Origin: an uncultured Collinsella sp.
Lineage (GTDB): Bacteria; Actinomycetota; Coriobacteriia; Coriobacteriales; Coriobacteriaceae
Length of the DNA stretch: 10,256 nucleotides
NCBI GenBank assembly: GCA_958448375.1
Contig: CAUDDU010000015.1
Span: forward strand, 1 to 10,256
Direction: 5' to 3'
Below, piece by piece: positions 1 through 6,137 of this stretch. Below the pieces are notes generated by a model, which saw only the letters and a list, made by a program, of their open reading frames with translations, made no database searches and was not told the origin of the DNA. The translations under genes and the position numbers were made by a program. The stretch's first letter is position 1, and each line of letters opens with the position of its first letter.

Positions 1-29
1 GGCACAATTGTCTTGAGGAGCATATGCCT

Positions 30-806
30 ATGTCTACGTTTTTGAATGCCAGCCCCATCTTTGGGCCCGTTCGCAGCCGTCGCCTTGGCCTCTCGCTCGG
101 CGTCAACATGATGCCGGCCAGCGGCAAAATCTGCACGTTCGACTGCATTTACTGCGAAAACGGCCTCAACGCCGAGCGCCCCTGCCATGAGCCGCACAAC
201 ACAGCTGCCGTGGTACTCGACGCGCTCGAGGCAAAGCTGCGCGAGATGGCAGCCGAGGGCGAGCTCCCCGATGTGATCACCTTCGCAGGCAACGGCGAGC
301 CCACCGCCGCACCGGAGTTTCCGCAGGCCATCGCCGGCGCCGTCGCGCTGCGCGACGAGCTTGCCCCAAACTCCAAGATCGCCGTGCTCTCCAACGGCAC
401 GCGCGCCGACCGCCCCGAGGTGCACGACGCGCTCATGATGGTCGATGACAACATTCTTAAGCTCGATACCGCCGACTCGGCGTTTATCCAGCTGCTCGAC
501 CAGCCCGTTGGCCCCTACGACGTTGAGCACCAGATTGAGACGTTCGCAAGCTTTGACGGTCACGTTATTATCCAGACGATCTTTTTGACCGGTGAGTATC
601 TGGGCAAGCCCATCGACAACACCGGCGAGGAGTACGTTGCCCCCTGGCTCGCGGCGCTTGAGCGCATTCGCCCACAAGAAGCGACCATCTACACGGTGGC
701 GCGCGAGACACCAATCGCCGGCCTTGCCAAAGCAGCACCCGAGGCCCTCGACGCCATTGCCGCGCGCGCGCGTGCCCTCGGCATTCCCTGCCAGGTGAGC
801 TACTAA
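30..806 (+). CDS. Radical SAM protein, COG0731-like
   Basis: Product of 258 residues. The [4Fe-4S] cluster motif CxxxCxxC is at C35, C39, C42 (CTFDCIYC), preceded by the family's FGPVxSRRLGxSLGVN signature at residues 11-26. A SAM-contacting GNGEP stretch lies at 88-92. This pattern matches the COG0731 group, whose archaeal members make the tricyclic wyosine base of tRNA-Phe; the bacterial members have no firmly established reaction, so substrate and pathway are left open. It is expected to be cytosolic and to cleave SAM reductively. Two in-frame ATGs are possible: the one at 24 lies only 3 nt after GAGGAG (15-20), while the one at 30 lies 9 nt after it, so I chose 30. It ends 55 bp before the methionine aminopeptidase gene on the same strand. 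Confident of the superfamily, not of the function. Confidence 0.88.
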   Translation: MSTFLNASPIFGPVRSRRLGLSLGVNMMPASGKICTFDCIYCENGLNAERPCHEPHNTAAVVLDALEAKLREMAAEGELPDVITFAGNGEPTAAPEFPQAIAGAVALRDELAPNSKIAVLSNGTRADRPEVHDALMMVDDNILKLDTADSAFIQLLDQPVGPYDVEHQIETFASFDGHVIIQTIFLTGEYLGKPIDNTGEEYVAPWLAALERIRPQEATIYTVARETPIAGLAKAAPEALDAIAARARALGIPCQVSY

Positions 807-830
807 CGCGCAGCTGCCCTGTGAGTGGGC

Positions 831-836
831 TATACT
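831..836 (+). promoter_or_regulatory. Possible -10 box upstream of map
   Basis: TATACT matches the sigma-70 -10 consensus in five of six positions and sits 25 bp before the map start codon, in the short gap after the radical SAM gene. No good -35 hexamer is seen 16-18 bp upstream. Map may therefore have its own promoter rather than depend only on read-through. Inference from a single hexamer. Confidence 0.3.
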
Positions 837-861
837 AGCTGCGAATGAAAGGAAGTTAGCC

Positions 862-1749
862 ATGTTTGACAATGGACCCGTGCCCGGCCGCAACGACGCC
901 TGCTGGTGCGGCAGCGGCAAAAAATATAAGAAATGCCATAGCGCCTTCGATGAGCGCCTTGAGCGCTTGTGGGAAGAGGGCTGGGAGGTTCTGCCCCGCA
1001 CGCTCTACAAGACGCCCGCCGATATCGAGGGCATCAAGCGCTCGGCCGCCATCAACGTGGGCGTGCTCGATTACGTAGGCGAGCACATCGCCGCGGGCAT
1101 GACCACCAACCAGATCGACCAGATGATCTATGACTACACCGTCGAGCACGGCGGCACGCCGGCCGACCTCAACTATGAGGGCTACCCCAAAAGCGTGTGT
1201 ACCTCGATCAACGACGTGGTCTGTCACGGCATCCCCTGCGATACGGACGTGCTGCACGAGGGCGACATCATCAACGTGGACTGCTCCACGATCTTAGACG
1301 GCTACTTTAGCGACTCGAGCCGCATGTTCTGCATCGGCGAGGTCTCGGCCGAGCGCCAGCGCCTGGTCGACGTCACCCGCGCCAGCGTGGAGGCGGGTCT
1401 GGCGGCCGTCAAGCCATGGCTGCCGCTGTCCGTTATGGCCGAGGCCGTGCAAAAAACGGTCGAGGACGCCGGTTTTAGCGTGGTGCGCGAGTACGGCGGA
1501 CACGGCATCGGTAAGGAGTTCCACGAGGACCCGTTTGTGGGCTTTACCACCGAGGCGCCCGATGTGGACACCATCATGGCCCCGGGCATGGTCTTTACCA
1601 TCGAGCCCATGGTCAATGCCGGAGCGCCCGACATCAAGATTAGCAAGGGTGACGGTTGGTGCGTGCGCACCAAGGACGGCAGCGATTCGTCCCAATGCGA
1701 GGTACAGCTCGTGGTGACCGAGGACGGCTACGAGCTGCTCAGCTGGTAG
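862..1749 (+). CDS. map: Type I methionine aminopeptidase with N-terminal SEC-C motif
   Basis: Cytosolic dimetal hydrolase that removes the initiator methionine from new proteins. The 295-residue protein has a SEC-C zinc motif at its N terminus (C14, C16, C25, H26; CxCx8CH), then the pita-bread catalytic domain. All expected catalytic residues can be placed: H122 (VCHGIP), metal ligands D140 and D151 with the usual 11-residue spacing, H214 (GGHGIG), H221 (FHE), E248 (TIEPM) and E280. The classic short enzyme is about 260 residues, and the extra length is the SEC-C extension, an architecture I recall for chlamydial and some Gram-positive MetAPs. In such enzymes the extension is thought to help ribosome or protein interaction. 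The start is supported by AAAGGAAG at 848-855, 6 nt before ATG. A strong terminator follows at once. Confidence 0.96.
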   Translation: MFDNGPVPGRNDACWCGSGKKYKKCHSAFDERLERLWEEGWEVLPRTLYKTPADIEGIKRSAAINVGVLDYVGEHIAAGMTTNQIDQMIYDYTVEHGGTPADLNYEGYPKSVCTSINDVVCHGIPCDTDVLHEGDIINVDCSTILDGYFSDSSRMFCIGEVSAERQRLVDVTRASVEAGLAAVKPWLPLSVMAEAVQKTVEDAGFSVVREYGGHGIGKEFHEDPFVGFTTEAPDVDTIMAPGMVFTIEPMVNAGAPDIKISKGDGWCVRTKDGSDSSQCEVQLVVTEDGYELLSW

Positions 1750-1758
1750 CTGTGGATG

Positions 1759-1810
1759 CGCCGGGCTTTGCGATGGATATGTTAACCATCGCGTAGCCCG
1801 GCGTTTTATT
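1759..1810 (+). terminator. Rho-independent terminator of map
   Basis: Arms 1759-1776 and 1786-1803 form an 18-bp stem (outer CGCCGGGCT with AGCCCGGCG, inner CGATGG with CCATCG) with one mismatch and one G-T wobble and a 9-nt loop. TTTTATT follows directly. It lies 10 bp after the map stop codon. Confidence 0.88.
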
Positions 1811-1831
1811 TGAACGTTTTGCCTGATACAA

Positions 1832-1864
1832 CCTGCCAAAATAAACCTGTCCCTTTTTGGCAGG
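1832..1864 (+). repeat. CCTGCC hairpin repeat, copy 1
   Basis: A 33-nt element: a perfect 10-bp inverted repeat (CCTGCCAAAA at 1832-1841, TTTTGGCAGG at 1855-1864) around a 13-nt loop TAAACCTGTCCCT. The same 33 nt recur exactly at 8200-8232 and with two changes at 3041-3073, all in the same orientation. A related flank, TTTGCCTGATACAA, starts at 1818. This copy lies between the map terminator and the ribosome binding site of the dehydrogenase gene, and would be part of that gene's leader if transcription starts upstream of it. It is probably a dispersed extragenic palindrome. Confidence 0.85.
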
Positions 1865-1884
1865 TCGAGCGGAGAGGACTGCTT

Positions 1885-2820
1885 GTGAACATTCTGGTTT
1901 TGTTGCCCGTCAACGACCGTCATCGCGCAATTCTTGAGTCGAGCGCTCCGGGCGAGGACTTTATCTACACGAGCGCCGACGCCGCCACGCACGAGCAGGT
2001 CGCCGATGCCGACGTGATCCTGGGCAACATCGACCCTGACATGCTCACGGCATGCGAGCATCTCCAGCTGTTGCAATTGCAAACCGCCGGCTATGACGAC
2101 TACCTTGCCGCCGGCACCGTGCCGGTCGACGCCAAACTGTCTTGCTCGGTGGGCGCCTACGGCCAGGCCGTGAGCGAGCACATGTTTGCCATGGTGCTGT
2201 CTATGATGAAGCGCCTGCCCGGCTACCAGGACCTGCAGCGCGAGCATCGCTGGGAGGATTTGGGGCCGGTCACCTCGCTCAAAAACGCCAATGTGCTGGT
2301 GCTGGGCGCGGGCGATATCGGTGGCCACTTCGCCACGCTCTGCCGCAACATGGGTGCGCACGTCCGCGGCATCAAGCGCCATCCGCTCGTCTACCCCATT
2401 GTGTTTGAGGACATGGACAGCATGGACGCCCTGCCCGAGCGTCTGGCCGAGGCTGACATCGTCGCATCCTTTATGCCCAGCACACCCGAGACCCGCGGCC
2501 TGGCGAACGCCGAGTTCTTCGCCGCGATGAAACCGGGCGCCTTCTTTGCCAACGGCGGCCGCGGCGATCTTGTGGTTGCCGACGATCTGGTTGCCGCTCT
2601 TGAGTCCGGACACCTTGCCGGTGCCGCGGTCGATGTCACCGACCCTGAGCCACTGCCCGCAACAAGCCCGCTGTGGGATGCGCCCAACATGCTCATCACG
2701 CCGCACATCTCGGGCTGGTTCCACCTGGCCGCCACGCTCAACAACGTTGTCGACATCGCAGCGGAGAACCTGCGTCACCTGCAGGCCGGCGAGACCCTGC
2801 GCTGCTGGATCGAACACTAA
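1885..2820 (+). CDS. D-2-hydroxyacid dehydrogenase (NAD(P)-dependent)
   Basis: 311-residue cytosolic oxidoreductase interconverting 2-oxoacids and D-2-hydroxyacids; the substrate cannot be told from sequence. The Rossmann dinucleotide loop GAGDIG is at 141-146 and follows the strand VLVLG. The catalytic triad of the family is visible: R226 in NGGRGDLV, E255 in DPEPL and H274 in TPHISG. I start at GTG 1885, which has GGAGAGG at 1871-1877 with 7-nt spacing; the resulting N terminus MNILVLLPVN is a typical first beta strand. An in-frame TTG at 1810 would translate the hairpin repeat and has no ribosome binding site. The residue after GxGxxG that would decide NAD versus NADP is not clear (GIKRHP, basic, hints at NADP). 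No convincing promoter was seen; the map terminator upstream suggests separate transcription. Confidence 0.92.
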   Translation: MNILVLLPVNDRHRAILESSAPGEDFIYTSADAATHEQVADADVILGNIDPDMLTACEHLQLLQLQTAGYDDYLAAGTVPVDAKLSCSVGAYGQAVSEHMFAMVLSMMKRLPGYQDLQREHRWEDLGPVTSLKNANVLVLGAGDIGGHFATLCRNMGAHVRGIKRHPLVYPIVFEDMDSMDALPERLAEADIVASFMPSTPETRGLANAEFFAAMKPGAFFANGGRGDLVVADDLVAALESGHLAGAAVDVTDPEPLPATSPLWDAPNMLITPHISGWFHLAATLNNVVDIAAENLRHLQAGETLRCWIEH

Positions 2821-2822
2821 TT

Positions 2823-2850
2823 GTTCCGGTGTTTTACCAAACGCCGGAAC
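2823..2850 (+). other. Hairpin just after the dehydrogenase stop
   Basis: Arms 2823-2834 and 2839-2850 pair over 12 bp (GTTCCGGTGTTT with AAACGCCGGAAC, one G-T wobble) around the 4-nt loop TACC. There is no T tract, so it is not a classical terminator. It may protect the 3' end of the mRNA or be the remains of a palindromic repeat. Confidence 0.6.
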
Positions 2851-2892
2851 CCCTCGACGCTGCGCGCCGCCCAGAGCGACAATTTGTCATTC

Positions 2893-2934
2893 AAAAGGCA
2901 AGGCATGACCAGAAGGTCTATGCCTTGCCTTTTT
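2893..2934 (+). terminator. Strong bidirectional terminator
   Basis: AAAAGGCAAGGCAT plus GACC pairs with GGTCTATGCCTTGCCTTTT around the tetraloop AGAA, giving an 18-bp stem with a single bulged base. Five Ts end the + strand copy. On the - strand the stem ends in four Ts, so it could also stop transcripts from the convergent aminopeptidase unit. Confidence 0.9.
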
Positions 2935-3182
2935 CATGCCAACTTGTTCGCCCTGACATCGCTCGCTGACGCTTGCTCAACCTGCGGTGTCTTAACAATT
3001 CTGTCCAGCTGTTGGCATTGCGACATTTGCCCGGATAAAACCTGCCAAAATGAACCTGTCCCTTTTTGGTAGGTTTGGCGCAATGGAGTCAGGTTGGCTT
3101 GCGCCATACCGATAGTTCTGTCTGCGACACTCTCGCCAAAGTGATATCAAACATACATCTAGCGTTTTCGACACTTCGCTTA
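2935..3182. other. Non-coding stretch between convergent units
   Basis: No supportable gene lies here. It holds a perfect but widely spaced 8-bp inverted repeat (ATGCCAAC at 2936-2943, GTTGGCAT at 3011-3018), repeat copy 2 at 3041-3073, and an 8-bp hairpin TGGCGCAA/TTGCGCCA (3076-3083, 3099-3106; 15-nt loop). Short open frames across the region have unlikely composition and no ribosome binding sites. It probably consists of 3' ends and decayed repeat sequence. Confidence 0.5.
3041..3073 (+). repeat. CCTGCC hairpin repeat, copy 2
   Basis: Same 33-nt element as at 1832 and 8200, with two changes: A to G in the loop (3052) and C to T in the right arm (3070). The arm change keeps a G-U pair if the + strand is the RNA, but gives an A-C mismatch on the - strand. 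The upstream flank TTTGCCCGGATAAAA begins at 3026. On the - strand the stem is followed by TTTTATCC, so it could act as a weak terminator for the aminopeptidase unit. Confidence 0.83.
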
Positions 3183-3365
3183 TTAGAGCCAGTCCGTCTC
3201 CTCGTCATAGCGGTCCGAATAGGCGTTACGCTTGAGTTCTTCAGCACTCGTTGGTCGCGCCTTGGAAACGTCGACCCCTGACTCATGGCAAGCGGCGACG
3301 AACAGCTGTAAACCCCGATCAATAAGCTGAGCCCCACGCTCGGCCTTCATTTCTTCGGCTCGCAT
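3183..3365 (-). CDS. Small unrecognised ORF coupled to aminopeptidase
   Basis: 60 codons; its ATG (3365-3363) directly follows the TAA (3368-3366) of the M18 aminopeptidase gene, so translation could continue by termination-reinitiation. It ends in tandem stops TAATAA. A second ATG at codon 6 would give 55 residues. The protein is hydrophilic and has no membrane segment: a helical N-terminal half (KAERGAQLIDRGLQLFVAAC) and a charged tail ending in SDRYDEETDWL. I do not recognise the family. The tail resembles the flexible C-termini of small antitoxins, but there is no DNA-binding domain and no toxin partner nearby. It could be a genuine small protein or the 3' remnant of a lost gene. The ribosome binding site is weak. 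Confidence 0.5.
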   Translation of the reverse strand: MRAEEMKAERGAQLIDRGLQLFVAACHESGVDVSKARPTSAEELKRNAYSDRYDEETDWL

Positions 3366-4751
3366 TTAGAGCTCAACGCTTTCGGCTCCGTTGATGGTTA
3401 GGTTTCGCTCGTAGAAGGCGGTGAGGGCGCGGATGGCGTACATCACGTCGCGCACACCGCCGGTCTCGTAGCTCGAGTGCATGGCAAGCTGCGGCAGGCC
3501 CACGTCCACAGCATGCATGCTCGCCTGCATATTGGACAGATTGCCGAGCGTGGAGCCGCCGGCCATATCGCTCTTGTTGGCGAAGGCCTGCGTGGGCACG
3601 TCGGCGTCATCGCAGATGGCCTGGAACACCGCGCGGCTAAAGGCATCGGTGCAATAGTGCTGGTTGGCTGCCTCCTTGATGACGATACCGCCGTTGAGCA
3701 CCACCTGGTTGCGGGCGTCGCACTTCTCGGCGTGGTTGGGGTGCACGGCATGTGCATTGTCGCAACTTACAAGCATCGAGGCAGCAAGTGCACGATGGTA
3801 CGACTCGTCGTCAAAGCCCAGCGAGCCGTTAATGCGGCGCAGTGCATCGGCCAAGAACGTCGACATGGCGCCTTGCTTGGTCTCGGAGCCAACCTCCTCG
3901 TTATCAAAGCAGCAAAAGACCGAAACGTCGTGCGCATTCTCGGCACCCAAAAATGCCTGCAGCGAGGTGTAGGCGCAGGCCAGGTCATCGAGCTTGGGCG
4001 TCGAGATAAACTCGTCAGCCCAGCCCCAAATGCGCGCATCCTGACGATTGACCAGGAACAGATCGCGGCCCAGAATCTGCTCGGGCTCAACGTCCAGCTC
4101 TTCGGCGATCAGGGCATCGAAGTCGCCCTGCTTAAGATCACCGGCGCTGATGAGCGGGCACAGATCGACGGCGCGATTGGGAGCAAAGCCCTCGTTAACG
4201 CCGCGGTTCATATGGATAGCAAGACTCGGAACGATAGCGACCTCGCGCTCGGTGGCAAGCAGGCGGCTCTCGATACGGTCGCCCTCGCGCACCAGCACGC
4301 GGCCCGCGAGCGCCAGCGGGCGATCGAACCAGGTGTAGTCGATCATGCCGCCGTAGGCCTCGGTGTTCAAGCGCAGCGTCTCGCCCGCACCGTCAAGCTC
4401 GGGCACGGCCTTGACCTTAAACGTCGGTGAATCGCTGTGCGATGCCGTGAGCTGAAAATGATAGTCACCGGCAACGCCGTCCTCGCCCCACGTCGCGGCC
4501 AGGTCCTCGCCCACCTTAAAGGCAACAACGCTCGAGGTGTTGCGCTGCGTGTAATAACGCCCGCCCGGCTCGATGTCCCACGCCGCATTCTCGGGCAGGT
4601 AGGTAAAGCCCGCCTCGTCGAGCTCGGCCATAATGGTCGCCGCCGTATGGAACATGCTGGGGCATGCCTCGATAAAGTCGATAAGGTCGTTGGCGGCCTC
4701 GATATCGTCGGCCGTCACGTGCGCGCGCTCGGGCATTTCCTGATCCGTCAT
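3366..4751 (-). CDS. M18 family aminopeptidase (aspartyl aminopeptidase-like)
   Basis: 461-residue cytosolic zinc metallopeptidase of the M18 family, which removes N-terminal residues, often Asp or Glu, from peptides; usually a large homododecamer. Expected dizinc residues are all present: H105 (ASHSDSP, with D107), bridging D255 (KLDDLA), catalytic E285 and ligand E286 (DNEEVGS), D331 (SCDNAHAVHPN) and H425 (LAMHSSYE). The substrate-pocket block VIKEAANQHYCTDA (357-370) and KSDMAGGSTLGN (393-404) also fit. I start at ATG 4751, with AAAGGGGAG just upstream. The frame stays open for 37 more codons to 4862, but that extension lacks family similarity and a good ribosome binding site. It is divergent from the C-N hydrolase gene, with a 161-bp shared upstream region in which no strong promoter stands out. 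The small ORF at 3365 follows without a gap. Confidence 0.94.
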   Translation of the reverse strand: MTDQEMPERAHVTADDIEAANDLIDFIEACPSMFHTAATIMAELDEAGFTYLPENAAWDIEPGGRYYTQRNTSSVVAFKVGEDLAATWGEDGVAGDYHFQLTASHSDSPTFKVKAVPELDGAGETLRLNTEAYGGMIDYTWFDRPLALAGRVLVREGDRIESRLLATEREVAIVPSLAIHMNRGVNEGFAPNRAVDLCPLISAGDLKQGDFDALIAEELDVEPEQILGRDLFLVNRQDARIWGWADEFISTPKLDDLACAYTSLQAFLGAENAHDVSVFCCFDNEEVGSETKQGAMSTFLADALRRINGSLGFDDESYHRALAASMLVSCDNAHAVHPNHAEKCDARNQVVLNGGIVIKEAANQHYCTDAFSRAVFQAICDDADVPTQAFANKSDMAGGSTLGNLSNMQASMHAVDVGLPQLAMHSSYETGGVRDVMYAIRALTAFYERNLTINGAESVEL

Positions 4752-4900
4752 GCTCTCCCCTTTCGCTGGGTTGATGGTCCCCTCCAGCATACCCCGCCAC
4801 GCCAGCCCCGCACTCTTCATTCCATGTTTAATCCCGCGCCGCTCACCAAGTTGAGCCATCATGCCCGCACTCCTTTTGCGACAATTACGCTAACAGGACG

Positions 4901-4907
4901 AGAGGAG
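4901..4907 (+). promoter_or_regulatory. Ribosome binding site of C-N hydrolase gene
   Basis: AGAGGAG lies 5 nt before ATG 4913 and fixes the start, and therefore the presence of the N-terminal hydrophobic segment of the hydrolase. Confidence 0.7.
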
Positions 4908-4912
4908 CCGTC

Positions 4913-5998
4913 ATGAAGCCACGTAACATTGCCATCGCCTGCGGTGTCGCGGGAGTCGCCGTCGGCCTTGCCGCTGCCGCCGGTATCGTTTACCGCAAGC
5001 AAATCAAGTCCGCCGCGTCGCTCAAACGCCTGACCGGCTACGCGGATGGCTATGATCTGTACGCAATCGACATCGCCTACGACTACGATCTTGATCACAT
5101 CATCGCCGCTGGCGTGCGCGACGACCAGGCCTACATCGATGCCGTGGTGGCGCAGGTGTTGCCCGGCGTGTCGGCACATGTCCAGGCGCCCCAGTTTGCC
5201 TGTAGCGCTTTTGTCGCCGTGGATGCCGAAGGCCGCGTGCGCACCGGTCGCAATTACGACTTTAAGGACGACACCTCGGCGCTGCTGGTGCGCAATCACC
5301 CACGCGACGGCTATGCCTCCATCGGGTTTGCCGCCCTTAACAACCTGGGCGATAACACTCCGCTTGACTCCGTCGGCGGACGCGCCGCCGCACTCATGGG
5401 CCCGTTTGCCCAGCTCGACGGTGTTAACGAATGCGGCGTGTCCATTGCCGTACTCACTCTGGATTCCAAGCCCTGTGACCAGGACACGCAACGCCCCGTC
5501 ATCAATACCTCGCTCGCCATCCGTCTGGTGCTCGACCGTGCCGCCACCACGCAAGAAGCTGTCGACCTGCTTTCCGCCTACGACATGCACGCCATGGCAG
5601 GACGCGATTACCACTTCTTTATCAACGACGCCGCCGGTGACGCGCGCGTAGTAGAGTGGGATCCGCGCGATCCGGACCGTGCTTTCAAAGCGACTCCCGT
5701 ACGCCAGGTTACGAACTTCTACGCCTGCTATGGCGACGAAGTGCTGCCCAACCAAAAGAATGACGAGCTGGGCCATGGTAAAGAGCGCGCCGTCGCAATC
5801 GCCGATGTCCTCGACGCCCATGCCGGCGCCCAGGACGAGGCAGTCGCTTGGAAGGCCCTTCGCGCCGCAGCCCAAGAGCCCAATCCGGAAGACATCACCA
5901 GCAATACGCAATGGTCGGTCGTCTTTGACAATACCGAACCCGCCGCCGCTATTACGCTGCGCCGCCACTGGGGCAACGTCGATGCCTTCGCACTGTAA
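4913..5998 (+). CDS. Linear amide C-N hydrolase, Ntn superfamily, membrane-anchored
   Basis: 361 residues. It is related to choloylglycine hydrolase/penicillin V acylase and C45 acyltransferases, which cleave or form linear amide bonds after self-processing to expose an N-terminal cysteine. The likely nucleophile is C97 (FACSAF). R113 and D116 (GRNYDF) follow at +16 and +19, exactly the spacing of C2, R18 and D21 in bile salt hydrolase. N172 (GVNECGVS), N268 (TNFY), R292 and the NTQWSVVFD block (331-339) complete the family pattern. Residues 6-27 are a hydrophobic helix flanked by MKPR and RKQIK, so it may be a membrane anchor or uncleaved signal. Residues 28-96 form a mostly helical pre-region ahead of the nucleophile. 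Substrate unknown: bile-acid, N-acyl amino acid and other amides are possible, but bile salt hydrolase itself normally starts at its Cys2 with no such pre-region. It has its own upstream region and is followed by a 139-bp gap before pfkA. Confidence 0.88.
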   Translation: MKPRNIAIACGVAGVAVGLAAAAGIVYRKQIKSAASLKRLTGYADGYDLYAIDIAYDYDLDHIIAAGVRDDQAYIDAVVAQVLPGVSAHVQAPQFACSAFVAVDAEGRVRTGRNYDFKDDTSALLVRNHPRDGYASIGFAALNNLGDNTPLDSVGGRAAALMGPFAQLDGVNECGVSIAVLTLDSKPCDQDTQRPVINTSLAIRLVLDRAATTQEAVDLLSAYDMHAMAGRDYHFFINDAAGDARVVEWDPRDPDRAFKATPVRQVTNFYACYGDEVLPNQKNDELGHGKERAVAIADVLDAHAGAQDEAVAWKALRAAAQEPNPEDITSNTQWSVVFDNTEPAAAITLRRHWGNVDAFAL

Positions 5999-6066
5999 GG
6001 AGCCAGGCCCGTCGACCTTACGTTCCCTGACGTTGCTTACATTTCCATACGCTTGGGCTAACACGT

Positions 6067-6099
6067 TTTACCCCCGTATCAACAGTGTGCGGGGGTAAA
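6067..6099 (+). other. Hairpin between C-N hydrolase and pfkA
   Basis: TTTACCCCCG (6067-6076) pairs with CGGGGGTAAA (6090-6099), and two further inner pairs extend it to 12 bp around a 9-nt loop. CTTATG follows rather than a T tract. It is a weak terminator for the upstream gene or an element in the pfkA leader or promoter. Confidence 0.55.
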
Positions 6100-6137
6100 C
6101 TTATGCGCATGTTATAACTTGCCCGGAAGGATTCATC

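Noticed and set aside
1294..2817. Long open frame on the minus strand (about 507 codons) across map and the dehydrogenase gene
   Set aside because: It lies opposite two genes with full catalytic motifs, crosses the map terminator and repeat copy 1, and its translation is rich in His, Gly, Val and Arg without any recognisable motif. It is a GC-rich antisense shadow.
4752..4862. N-terminal extension of the M18 aminopeptidase to the ATG at 4862
   Set aside because: The 37 extra residues do not resemble the family's N terminus, and the ATG at 4751 has a clear AAAGGGGAG site.
6110..6118. Extended -10 TGTTATAAC as the pfkA promoter
   Set aside because: A start about 7 nt downstream would fall at or inside the GGAAGGA ribosome binding site (6125-6131), leaving almost no leader, and no -35 was seen. 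It cannot be excluded but is not listed as a feature.
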